Of a stretch of DNA of 64,000 bases, positions 1 to 9,204 are shown piece by piece. Below the pieces are notes generated by a model that did no database searches, was not told where the DNA came from, and saw only the letters and a list, made by a program, of their open reading frames with translations. The stretch is from the NCBI GenBank assembly GCA_021841005.1, contig JAKBVZ010000018.1:1-64000 (forward strand), written 5' to 3'. Both the position numbers and the translations under genes were made by a program. The first letter of the stretch is position 1. The number at the start of each line of letters is the position of its first letter. The stretch comes from Actinomycetes bacterium (lineage in GTDB: Bacteria; Actinomycetota; Acidimicrobiia; Acidimicrobiales; JAMCPL01).

Positions 1-336
1 TCGCGTATCGTCATAATAACAGTCCAGCAGATCTACAACTATTTCGCGAATCCCCTGGTCAGGTGGCTAAATTACTTACACAAATGTAGTTACAACTTGC
101 TTTCACCAGCCTCTTGGCAACCTGGAATACTGATACCAGCGCCCATACATTCCAGACCAGAAGACCAGAGAACGCTTGCACTCTTGGCCTCAACAGGTTC
201 ATCCAAGTGTTGGCCAGGCTTCTATGCTAAAATGAATACCTGAATAGTTACGTATAATCCTATATCGGAAAAATTAACGTGGCTCTACGGCGATTGTATG
301 GGGAGGTTCTGCTGTTGCTCGGTCAAGGGATGGGAA

Positions 337-600
337 TTAAGCGCTCATCGGGATTTTTAGACGATCCTTGACGATCTTCATATCACCTTTGAGTTCGCCT
401 ATGTCCTTTACCACCTGATCTATCCTGGCGGTCTGTTGATCTATCCTGGCGGTCTGTTGATCTATCCTGGCGGTCTGTTGATCTATCTTGGCAGCAAGAT
501 CAGATCGTAAGGAATTGCCCTGTTGGATGATGAGTACCACCAACACGCCAAACACCCCCAACAGGGGTCCGAGAATTGTCCATATCTGCGCTGTGGTCAT
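337..600 (-). CDS. Small membrane-anchored coiled-coil protein with heptad-like repeats (IDQQTAR x3)
   Basis: 87-aa ORF; N-terminal hydrophobic helix (WTILGPLLGVFGVLVVLII); IDQQTAR repeats; TATAAT-like box just upstream on the minus strand (about 602-612). Confidence 0.65.
   Translation of the reverse strand: MTTAQIWTILGPLLGVFGVLVVLIIQQGNSLRSDLAAKIDQQTARIDQQTARIDQQTARIDQVVKDIGELKGDMKIVKDRLKIPMSA
419..490. repeat. 21-bp tandem repeat (gatctatcctggcggtctgtt), about 3 copies, in frame
   Basis: Direct reading of the sequence. Confidence 0.9.
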
Positions 601-638
601 AATGTATAATTATAGCTGGTAGTACCTTGGTTGTCCAG

Positions 639-1067
639 TTATGATGCTGCCTTAATATCCAGTATGCCAGTACGAGCATATTTTGTCTCGGTGATGCCGA
701 ATGATGATACTGGCTCATGATGGTTTTGCGTACAAGATGTAATCAACCGAGTAATACGTTCCGAGGCGGCCGCTAGACTAGAATGCCACATCTCTAGTCC
801 GTTTGCCCAGGTGGCAACCTGCCGCTCCGCGCTCCGGCGAAAGAAAAAAAGTGCAGCCAATTCTTGCACCGCTCCAGGATGTTCAGGCCAGCAGGGAGGG
901 ATATTCATGAGCCGATAGGTCTCTATAACCCACTCCACCCAGGAAATAAAATCATCCCAGGCCACATCGTCATCGGAACCGGCAGGTTCATCATCAACAG
1001 AACCGGCACCTTGTGATACCGGCTCCGTCTTATGAATCGCTCGTGCTGCACGCAACGGCTCTGTCAT
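639..1067 (-). CDS. DUF4913-like plasmid/ICE-associated protein
   Basis: WPEHPGAVQELAALFFFRRS...WANGLEMWHSSLAAASERI resembles the DUF4913 core; end overlaps the upstream gene stop (1067). Confidence 0.55.
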   Translation of the reverse strand: MTEPLRAARAIHKTEPVSQGAGSVDDEPAGSDDDVAWDDFISWVEWVIETYRLMNIPPCWPEHPGAVQELAALFFFRRSAERQVATWANGLEMWHSSLAAASERITRLITSCTQNHHEPVSSFGITETKYARTGILDIKAAS

Positions 1068-2212
1068 TAGAAAGAAATCTCCAACTCTGGACCTACGGAC
1101 ATGTCCGCATGACGATCAGCTGTCACGTCCTGCTGAATCTGTTGTTCCATCCTGGCCTCTAGGCGGTCTGCCAACGTTGTCGCCGTTTTCCGAATAGTTT
1201 CAGCACTGCGCTGGACCACTGCCGTATCCTTAGCCCACGAAGATACATAACCAAAACTGTAGTCCCCGCTGTCGATGCCGAAGTGCTTCATTGTGATGTA
1301 TGCCACGGATTCGGCTTCTGTCTCGGCCTGAACATCGGAGTTGGTGTGCTCCATCACGATATGTGCCAGTTCGTGTGTTAAAGTCTTCGCTGTCTGAGCA
1401 GGAGAGAGGTCGTCCCTGATCTGGACTGCTTTCGCACCTGGCAACGTCCGACCGTTCGTGCTGTCGCTCCAACCGGCCAGGTTTCCATTGGTTGGCTTGA
1501 CTTCATAGCCCATGCCCTCTATCTCGGCGCGGATGGCGTCGATTATCTCTGGCGGACACTCGCCCTCAAGTCGCTGGATAGCAGGCGAAGTAGGCAGAGG
1601 CTCACCACTCGTTTGGGACACATCGAAGACGGTCTCGAGCCGAAAACCGCGCACGTGGCGTTCCGTCGGCGCATCGGGGTCAGCAGGTAGTCCGGTGCTG
1701 CTCTTTATTGCACCTACATTTCTCCTGTCAGCCTCGATTTCCTCAGCAGACTTCTCGTGCTTGTATACAATTGGAGCAAGCACCTTATATCCGTGTTCTC
1801 CCTTGTTCACATTTCGACCCATCTTCTGCCAAGCTCGATAGCTCGCCACCTGACCCAATTCCATCTTTCGTTGCTCGGCCTGCGCGAGGAGCCACAGGCA
1901 GTTGCGGGCAGAATAATTGTGGAATTTGCCTTGAAAGTCGAGGTACCGTTGCCAGTCATCGCTCGTGGTAATTTTGCCGACAGCAGTTTCGATCTCATCA
2001 AAAGCCTTCGCCAGTCGCTCCGCTCTTTCCTCGGGTGAAAGTCGGTGATCTTGCTTTGTCTTCTTGTCTTCAAGCTCCGCTTTTTCCTCTGGGGTGAGCT
2101 GAATTGTTTCCGTCAAATCAGCGCCAAACTCCCGCTTGCCTGCTTCGATGAAACCTGCAACTGCGTCCATCTTGTCTATTCCTACTCCTGCAATTATTAT
2201 GCGTGGTTCCAT
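1067..2212 (-). CDS. ArdC-like antirestriction protein with zinc metallopeptidase domain
   Basis: ArdC_N-like segment (FHNYSARNCLWLLAQA...ASYRAWQKMGRNVNKGEHGYKVLAP) plus HELAH zincin motif. Confidence 0.8.
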   Translation of the reverse strand: MEPRIIIAGVGIDKMDAVAGFIEAGKREFGADLTETIQLTPEEKAELEDKKTKQDHRLSPEERAERLAKAFDEIETAVGKITTSDDWQRYLDFQGKFHNYSARNCLWLLAQAEQRKMELGQVASYRAWQKMGRNVNKGEHGYKVLAPIVYKHEKSAEEIEADRRNVGAIKSSTGLPADPDAPTERHVRGFRLETVFDVSQTSGEPLPTSPAIQRLEGECPPEIIDAIRAEIEGMGYEVKPTNGNLAGWSDSTNGRTLPGAKAVQIRDDLSPAQTAKTLTHELAHIVMEHTNSDVQAETEAESVAYITMKHFGIDSGDYSFGYVSSWAKDTAVVQRSAETIRKTATTLADRLEARMEQQIQQDVTADRHADMSVGPELEISF

Positions 2213-2248
2213 ATTTCATCTTCCTTTCCTTTGTCGTAATAACTTCCT

Positions 2249-2271
2249 CTACCCTCTTATATGAGCGGATT
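2249..2271 (-). promoter_or_regulatory. Copy 1 of 23-bp repeat AATCCGCTCATATAAGAGGGTAG upstream of the ardC-like gene
   Basis: Identical 23-mer at 6116-6138, nearly the same distance upstream of the relaxase start. Confidence 0.6.
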
Positions 2272-5200
2272 TAAAAGTCCTGGTCAGGGGCTTGTCGCAT
2301 CGCGGGAACCATAGGTGTATCTATCAGTCCAAAACGGGCAGGATCAACCAGACGAAGATCTATCGGTGTGTACCGCTCAGGGACAGGATGGACAGGGGAG
2401 GAGTCAGCTGCCAGCGGCTCGTTGTGTTCCCGTATCATCTCTGTGGCGGCTCGTACATCAGGCCAGCCCCATCCAGGCCGGGTTGCCAGGTATACAGCAG
2501 CAGGCACTTCCTTTCCAGACCTCTGTATTTCATCCACCATTTGCGATGCTTCACGACGCAGGAGGGTCGCTGCGGCTCCAATTCCCTGACGGACGAAAGA
2601 GATATTTGCCGGATCGGACACCACCTCAATAAGTCGTTCTGTTGCGTGTTTCGGATCAATTGCCAATGCCACGGCAACTTGGCGTTCGATGGCAGGTATG
2701 CCCTTAGCCACTTCTGGCAAATTCTCAACTAATACGGCAGTAACCTGCTCGGTTGCAGATGCAAGCGCTTCCACATCAACAAGCTCATCTAAGGGACGCA
2801 AATCGGCCATCTCTGCCGCTATAGCCAGATCGGTGTAGACGGCATCTTTGGTGGCAAAATGCTGTACCGCTGGCGAAGACGATCTACCTCTATTATCCAG
2901 GACCCGTGTAACCATGTCTTCAACACGCCCAACCTGCTGCAGATACCGCAACCAGGCAGCACGATCATCAGTAATAGGATTGCCTATAAGACGAACCAGC
3001 GAATCTGAAGGCGCAATAGCCGAAGAGAGTATACGTGCTCGTCTTTCCCTGTCCAACGCAGCGTCCACCAAAGCCAGTTCTTGTGTTGCATCCGCCAAAC
3101 TAAGACCAGTCTCCGCTACCCAATTATTTGCGGCAGTCTCGATTCGTGCCAGAGCTCCCAGTTCCGTAGCAGCCCTAGCTGCTACTACCTTGTCTACAGA
3201 TGCTAAGCGTTTAGTTAACTCGTCTCGTGTCGTAGGGATATCCACCGATATCGCACTCACCACCTCCCCAAGTGCATCACGCCGCGCGGTGAGAGTCGAT
3301 CTATCCATCTGTGCCAGTTCTGCAATGCGTATCGCATTTTCCGCCACAGATATCCCTGCCAAGGGCATCTGCGAATTAGACCAGACCCGTACCAGCTGGT
3401 CAACTGGGTCCAGCTCCGGCTCATCCTCAGGTATACCTTGAGGGTTGGTATGGTCCCAACACGGGTCGGAGGTAGGTTCCATGACCGTAACGATGTCAGT
3501 TGCGTCAGTGGCACGTGATACCGCCACCAGCGCCGCTTCTGCTGAAAGATTTTCTGCACCCAGGATGCCTACCCAACCATGTTCGGATGCGACATCAACA
3601 CCACTACGGCCACGAGATGCCGTCCCTACAGTCTGTCCTTGGGACTTATGCAAGGTCACCGCGTAGCCGTGATCGACATGCTCGGTTAAGTATTCGGGCG
3701 TAAGATTAACGGTCTTGCCATCGTCAAGTGTCATTACCAGGCGGCGACGGGATACCAACCGATTATCCGTCACTCCGACCACGGTTCCACGGGTGCCGTT
3801 TCGGACACCTATGGATGAGTTGTTCCGCAGGCAAATTACTTCTTCTCCAATGGCAAACTCCCGTTCCGGTAGATCGTGGTGGTAATCAGTATCTACACTC
3901 CATACTTTGTCGCTCAATTTCCCTTGGTCCTTGAGCACCTCACGGGCAGCGCCATTCAGGGCATTGACCATATCTCTGCTGTAGGCGGCGAGCAGTGTCT
4001 TCTCCCCGGCCTCTCTATGCTGCTGCCATTTAGCCAACAAGGTACTAACGGCTTCTTGATGAGTATCTGCCACAGAAATCCAACCATGAGACTGCAGCTC
4101 AGAGATAGCCTGTCCAACCTGACCAGCCCGTAAGTTGGCTATAGCCTCTCGTGCCCAGGTGTCAACCTGGCGCTGGTTTTCCACCAACGTGTAAACACCA
4201 TCTGTGGTCGCAGAACGAACAGCTCTGTGCCATACCCCGCCACTCTCAACCGGAGGGAGCTGGTAAGGATCGCCTACCAGCACCAGCTTTGCGCCTACAC
4301 GTTGCGCTTCGTACACCAGATATGAGAGCTGGCGCGTAGAATACATCGATGCTTCGTCCGCCACCACCACGGTGTGATCGTCCAACGTCACATCTCCGCT
4401 TGCTAAACGCTCTAAAAGACTTGCAGTATTATACGATTCAATCCCAGCGCCATCCCCAAGGCTCTTGGCCGCCAGTGCCGAAACAGCAGTGCCAAGCACG
4501 TGATAACCAGACGCCTCCCAGATGCGTGCACAGCAACGCAGGGCATGAGTTTTACCTGTGCCTGGCGCACCGGACACCATCGACACCGCTTGGCTGTCGG
4601 TGCAGACACCTCTCACCATTGTTTCCTGCTCTTCTGACAGACTGAATGCCGATATCTCGGCTTCTATAGTTGGGGCGAGGACGGTGGGCTTGTAGCCCTG
4701 GAGCGAAAGTGCATCCAGCAGCCTGGACTCGGTGGCCAACATCTCTCTTGTCGTCCACCGCCTACGTCCTGTGCCGGTAAAATCCAGATTGTCTGCAATT
4801 GTCAGTGCACATTCATGCTTCGACTGTCCTGGCATCAACGGAACACCTGTGTGTGGATCGACTATGGCTAATTCCACCACCTCAGATGATGAGAGCACGT
4901 CGTCTGCGATCTGGTAAAGATCGTCAAGCGTAATCCCACTTGGAGCCAACAAAGCAGCCTCGAAGATTATGGTGTCGTAAGTAAATGCAGCCGTCGTCCT
5001 GGTAAGACCCTGTGGACTAAGCAGCTTGTCCACAATATCCATTCTCACCCATTCAGGCAATCTTTCACCGCTACGGTGATTGAATCGATTAAGTACCTGA
5101 TTCAGATCGGACTGCTTAAATCCCATCGCCTCCGCACGTTGACGCCAGATATTGTGTAGAGCAGCTCCTTCTACGATGTCCGGCTTGGCAGGACGGGTGG

Positions 5201-6077
5201 CTAGGGTGGCAGCATCTCGCGCACGTGGTCCTGAAGTTCCAGTTCGTTCAAGTTCTTGCTCGATTGCCTGGGAACGTTTAGAAAATATACGGAGCAGCTC
5301 AGGATCAATGCCTTTGAGCTCTCGCTGGTTATGACCATCGTCAGGTCCCCACTCGACACCCAGCATTTCAGACATTGCCTCTCGGAGTGCTACTGAGTAG
5401 ACAGCATCCACCCCTCGTTTGATCATCAGCAAGGTACGGCTATCAATCGTGCTCCACTTTCCATCCTCACCGAGTCCGGCATTTAGGACGACAACATGGG
5501 TATGTATTTGTGGGTCTTGTTCTCGTGAGTCGAGGTGTAAAAATGCACCGCCGATTAACTTTGTCGATACGTGACCATCTCTGCCACCATGTCCTCGTCT
5601 TGCGGTTGCACCTTGTTCTTCCATCCATGCCATAGCGGTATCAACTGCCACCAAGTGAGCGTCTAATACACACTGGCGTGTAACTGAATCATTCGCCAGT
5701 GCCCACAGGACAGATACCGATTTCGGCGCAGAAAATGTGAATCCAAACGCTGGAGTTGAGTTCTTTCCACGCTTGACTAGTTGTTCCTCTACAGTCCTGA
5801 TTCCGATAGTCTCTCCAGCATCATTTTTAATCCACTCGTCTTGTTCCCACTTACCCTCCATCCCCAATCGCTCGAAGCGTTCCAAGTCTTTTTCATCCAT
5901 CGCTATATCTGTACGATCAAGAACGGCACTGGCTCCACCGATCCAGTGAGCTATGCGGTATTCCTCAGCCGGATTGATCCTGCCGGTTACCCGGTCTTTC
6001 GATTGGATGGAGCCGCGCCACGCGGCGGCATAGTCCGTGAAGTATTTAAGATCATCGATTTTATGAAACTTAAGCAT
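2271..6077 (-). CDS. MobF-family relaxase fused to TraI/RecD-like helicase
   Basis: FTFSAPKSVSVLWAL; three-His motif DPQIHTHVVVLN; Walker A SGAPGTGKTHALR; VVADEAS; HKSQGQTV. Confidence 0.93.
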   Translation of the reverse strand: MLKFHKIDDLKYFTDYAAAWRGSIQSKDRVTGRINPAEEYRIAHWIGGASAVLDRTDIAMDEKDLERFERLGMEGKWEQDEWIKNDAGETIGIRTVEEQLVKRGKNSTPAFGFTFSAPKSVSVLWALANDSVTRQCVLDAHLVAVDTAMAWMEEQGATARRGHGGRDGHVSTKLIGGAFLHLDSREQDPQIHTHVVVLNAGLGEDGKWSTIDSRTLLMIKRGVDAVYSVALREAMSEMLGVEWGPDDGHNQRELKGIDPELLRIFSKRSQAIEQELERTGTSGPRARDAATLATRPAKPDIVEGAALHNIWRQRAEAMGFKQSDLNQVLNRFNHRSGERLPEWVRMDIVDKLLSPQGLTRTTAAFTYDTIIFEAALLAPSGITLDDLYQIADDVLSSSEVVELAIVDPHTGVPLMPGQSKHECALTIADNLDFTGTGRRRWTTREMLATESRLLDALSLQGYKPTVLAPTIEAEISAFSLSEEQETMVRGVCTDSQAVSMVSGAPGTGKTHALRCCARIWEASGYHVLGTAVSALAAKSLGDGAGIESYNTASLLERLASGDVTLDDHTVVVADEASMYSTRQLSYLVYEAQRVGAKLVLVGDPYQLPPVESGGVWHRAVRSATTDGVYTLVENQRQVDTWAREAIANLRAGQVGQAISELQSHGWISVADTHQEAVSTLLAKWQQHREAGEKTLLAAYSRDMVNALNGAAREVLKDQGKLSDKVWSVDTDYHHDLPEREFAIGEEVICLRNNSSIGVRNGTRGTVVGVTDNRLVSRRRLVMTLDDGKTVNLTPEYLTEHVDHGYAVTLHKSQGQTVGTASRGRSGVDVASEHGWVGILGAENLSAEAALVAVSRATDATDIVTVMEPTSDPCWDHTNPQGIPEDEPELDPVDQLVRVWSNSQMPLAGISVAENAIRIAELAQMDRSTLTARRDALGEVVSAISVDIPTTRDELTKRLASVDKVVAARAATELGALARIETAANNWVAETGLSLADATQELALVDAALDRERRARILSSAIAPSDSLVRLIGNPITDDRAAWLRYLQQVGRVEDMVTRVLDNRGRSSSPAVQHFATKDAVYTDLAIAAEMADLRPLDELVDVEALASATEQVTAVLVENLPEVAKGIPAIERQVAVALAIDPKHATERLIEVVSDPANISFVRQGIGAAATLLRREASQMVDEIQRSGKEVPAAVYLATRPGWGWPDVRAATEMIREHNEPLAADSSPVHPVPERYTPIDLRLVDPARFGLIDTPMVPAMRQAPDQDF

Positions 6078-6115
6078 ATCTACTCCTTGTCACTCATGAG
6101 GTGTGTCCACCTTTC

Positions 6116-6138
6116 CTACCCTCTTATATGAGCGGATT
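6116..6138 (-). promoter_or_regulatory. Copy 2 of 23-bp repeat upstream of the relaxase gene
   Basis: Exact match to 2249-2271; 38 nt upstream of the relaxase start versus 36 nt for copy 1. Confidence 0.6.
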
Positions 6139-6176
6139 GTTGATACTGGCCGGTAACATAAAAGGAAGGGAAACAG

Positions 6177-6260
6177 GGACTTTTGTCATACCGGGCAGTG
6201 GTGCATACTGTGTCTCCTAACCATTACTCGTATACCGATAGACTTGAGTGACAAAAGACC
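6177..6260. other. Candidate oriT region: inverted repeat GGACTTTTGTCA / TGACAAAAGACC around a GTCTAT-like nic motif (minus strand)
   Basis: 11/12 complementary arms at 6177-6188 and 6249-6260; GTCTAT on the minus strand at 6238-6243, reminiscent of the R388-type nic GTCT/AT; lies directly upstream of the MobF gene. Confidence 0.35.
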
Positions 6261-6581
6261 TGGTGGAGCTATGTTTGGGTAAAATAAGAAAAGGAGCTAA
6301 ATGTTAAGAAGTCCAGCGTAGTGCCTATTTTTGGAAGCGGAAAAATGACAATGTGAGGGTAAAATTGTAGGTATATTAGAGAGGGTTGTAGAGATTGTGT
6401 TGGAATGATGTAGAGATAGGTAAATGGGTGTTGGGATGGATGAGAAGTATTTTTGGGAGGTTTACACCCCCCCTCGGCGCACAACGGAATATCAATTCAT
6501 AGGAAGAACTTGTATTTTGGATCGTGAGGGTGTATACTATCTGTATATGCCAGCGCAGAGGCTTTGTATTTGCGACGCAAT

Positions 6582-6609
6582 AAGAACCCACCCACTAGGG
6601 TGGGTTCTT
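6582..6609. terminator. Perfect 12-bp stem, 4-nt loop hairpin (probable terminator without strong U-tract)
   Basis: AAGAACCCACCC-ACTA-GGGTGGGTTCTT. Confidence 0.55.
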
Positions 6610-6643
6610 CGCTTAATAAAGGTAAGCGTTACACCTCCGCTGT

Positions 6644-6973
6644 ATGGTAAATATCATGATTCTGTATTTTTACATATGGGTATTCACATTACCGTTCCGG
6701 TTGCAGCGGATGGTCAATAATCGTCTCGCAAGTATGTATGCGACAATTGATGCACGGTATCAGTATCCAATAGGGGAAAATGACAATTTCGATTACTGCC
6801 TGAACCCTAAGTGCAAGTCCTGTCGTAAATTAGACAGGAAACGATCACAAGTCGAAACCGCTGAACGTTATCTGTTCACCGCCGTTGCCGACACCACCGG
6901 AACGGTGCACGGATACCGGATCGATCCAATCACCGATACAGCGCTCAAGAGATATGGAGAGTCGTTATCATGA
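6644..6973 (+). CDS. Small hypothetical protein with CX5CX2C cluster (start possibly internal, about 6712)
   Basis: C-terminal part CLNPKCKSCRKL...; stop overlaps the start of the next gene at 6970. Confidence 0.5.
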   Translation: MVNIMILYFYIWVFTLPFRLQRMVNNRLASMYATIDARYQYPIGENDNFDYCLNPKCKSCRKLDRKRSQVETAERYLFTAVADTTGTVHGYRIDPITDTALKRYGESLS

Positions 6974-7680
6974 TGGGGCGTAGCCACGGTGCCATCGGTC
7001 TTGCAATAGGCATGGGAGTGGCACGCGTCGCAGGTTTTTCACCAGGTGTCGATTTGGCCTTTGGTGCAATCTGTGCTGGAGCATCACTGATCCCTGACTT
7101 GGATGAGCCTGGCTCGACGATTAGCCATGTACTGGAACCTGTCTCAGGAGCAGTCTCCTATACACTTGCTCGCATCTGTAGAGGCCACCGTAAGGCATCA
7201 CATAGCCTTATCGGAATGGTAGCCGTTATCGTCTTGGCGGCTGGTCTTAGGGAACTCGGTCTTTGGCACCATATCACGTTGCTGGCACCGCTCATCGGAT
7301 TCCTCTATGCGTGCGATCTGAGACTTGTTTCCAAGCGCAGGATGACGTTCAACACTTTGTTCTATCTCGTCGTGGCATTTGCCTTGGGATTCGTCACTGA
7401 CTACTACCTCATCTCTTATGCGGCTTTGTGGCCACTTGTGGCAATTGGCATAGGCGTGCTTATCCATCTCATAGCGGACTGGCTCACCTCTGGTGGGGTA
7501 CCGTTCTTCTGGCCTTGGAACCACCGTTTTGAATTACCACTCTTTGGCCGTACCAACAGCTATTTCGAGCACATCGTTGGTTGGCTGGCGGTAGGTATCG
7601 GAGTCGTCCTGGCAGTAACTCCTACAGTTAGCCTATGGCTAACATTTCGAGCTGCACATATCACCCATATTCACGGGTAG
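6970..7680 (+). CDS. YdjM/DUF457-like membrane-bound metal-dependent hydrolase
   Basis: GRSHGAIGLAIG..., SLIPDLDEPGS, HRKASHSLIG, multiple TM helices. Confidence 0.8.
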   Translation: MMGRSHGAIGLAIGMGVARVAGFSPGVDLAFGAICAGASLIPDLDEPGSTISHVLEPVSGAVSYTLARICRGHRKASHSLIGMVAVIVLAAGLRELGLWHHITLLAPLIGFLYACDLRLVSKRRMTFNTLFYLVVAFALGFVTDYYLISYAALWPLVAIGIGVLIHLIADWLTSGGVPFFWPWNHRFELPLFGRTNSYFEHIVGWLAVGIGVVLAVTPTVSLWLTFRAAHITHIHG

Positions 7681-7847
7681 ACAAGTGCGGGGCTCCCCAG
7701 TAGGGATAGTCGCTCGACGGTAACTGCTTGAGAAGCGGATAGTGTTCAACTATTTCACCTGGGACAGTTGAACAGGCCGTGGGACGTGGCGGCAACATCA
7801 TACGGCTGGGTTGATTTCGACCCGAAACCGTTCGAATCAGTGGATGT

Positions 7848-8906
7848 CTAGTCGGACGTCTCTGGGGATGTGGACTCCGAATCCGGCTTGTCTGCTGCGA
7901 GCATCGTCACTACTCGTTCGACGTAGAGATCCCACAACTGCTTGAAGGCATCGCCAAAATTGCCGAGGTAACGCTCAAACCAGAAGCGGAGATACGCCAC
8001 TCGTTCCTCAACGCTGTCGGCGTCAAAGCGCTCCGAAGACGTGTACGCGAACAGGTCCATGACACCCTTGATGAGGGTCGCAAGTCGCCGCGGCCCGAGC
8101 GAACGGAACATGCCCTTGCCGCTCACGACTGTCAGGGGAGCGAGGATCCGTGCAAGATGATAATCGCCATAGCTCGCGAAGAGCTCGTTGGGCTGGCCAT
8201 CCTTGTGCGCGATCGCGGCCGCAAGGAGTCCAACGCAGCCATCAGCCATGTGGACGGCCGACCAACGAGCCCATGGGTACATCGGATCTTCAAGGAGCAC
8301 GCCCTTGTCGCCCACGTGGCGCATCAGCGACATTCCGTTCGCGTGAGCGAAGAACTCCGAAAGGGGCACGTATATCCGCCCGTAGAGGTAGAGCGGAAAC
8401 GGTGCGTCGTCGAATCCGGCAGAGACAACCTCTGCCATCTGTCGCATGTTCGGGAGCTTGCCGGCACCCCCAATCTCCGCCTCGATCGCATTAAGGATGT
8501 CTTTAGTAATAATGTCCTTCTGTCCTAGGTTGTCGAGCATTTTGCGGAGTGCCTTGGCATCGCCACCGCGCATGGCGGTAAGAGGATCGTTGCCATAGAG
8601 ACAGTAAAGGCCGACGAGACAGGTCTCGAGAGCAGTTCTGGCCAAGAGCGCTACCGCTTCGCCGTGTCGCACGGCACGCCGTACGTATGTCTGCAAGGTC
8701 AGCGAGCGCAGGAGCGCAAGTTGTGCCAGCTGAACAGGTGTCGCGTCGTCCCCCGGCCAGGGATTACACGTGAGAAGGCTTCGAGCCCCTCGCTGCACCT
8801 GATGTCGTCGGCGCAGGTCATTGTATGGCAAGGTGCCCTTGACGACCGGGCCAAAGACACCGTTCCAAATCCTCCTGGCAGCCTCCCATCTCCCGTTCAC
8901 AGACAT
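7848..8906 (-). CDS. Conserved-type hypothetical protein (weak DUF5677/HEPN-like resemblance)
   Basis: Long ORF; helical segment RHGEAVALLARTALETCLVGLYCLYGNDP. Confidence 0.6.
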   Translation of the reverse strand: MSVNGRWEAARRIWNGVFGPVVKGTLPYNDLRRRHQVQRGARSLLTCNPWPGDDATPVQLAQLALLRSLTLQTYVRRAVRHGEAVALLARTALETCLVGLYCLYGNDPLTAMRGGDAKALRKMLDNLGQKDIITKDILNAIEAEIGGAGKLPNMRQMAEVVSAGFDDAPFPLYLYGRIYVPLSEFFAHANGMSLMRHVGDKGVLLEDPMYPWARWSAVHMADGCVGLLAAAIAHKDGQPNELFASYGDYHLARILAPLTVVSGKGMFRSLGPRRLATLIKGVMDLFAYTSSERFDADSVEERVAYLRFWFERYLGNFGDAFKQLWDLYVERVVTMLAADKPDSESTSPETSD

Positions 8907-9029
8907 AAGAGTGGTTCCTCAGCTGCCATCCACTGCCCGTTGAGTCATCAGCTCGAAGACAGCGCGGTCGTTAAGCGGCCTTGCTGCATACTCCTCGCTT
9001 TCGACCTGTTCCCAATCATAACCATTCAG

Positions 9030-9190
9030 CACCCCTCTAAAATACCAGATACTTGAAGTTATGCCATAATTTGGGTGATGACTGGCGCTTAGGATGTCAG
9101 GGAGGATGCGATGCGGTACCGGACATCCACGGGGTACCAGCAAAGAGTCCGGTGAGGGCATCGAAGTTACGAGCCGGATGCCGACGCGCT
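9030..9190. repeat. Dispersed intergenic repeat, copy A (homologous to about 15250-15425)
   Basis: Shared blocks: accattcagcacc, ttgggtgatga, taccggacatccacgg, aaagagtccg.tgagggcatcga. Confidence 0.75.
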
Positions 9191-9204
9191 CGACCCTCGT
9201 GCCC

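Noticed and set aside
1-336. Left end examined for an att repeat matching the tRNA-Pro 3' end
   Set aside because: No tRNA-like sequence seen; the element must continue beyond the window
6424-6720. + strand ORF (98 aa) upstream of the DUF457-like gene
   Set aside because: Spans the perfect hairpin at 6582-6609 and an AT-rich region; no motif support
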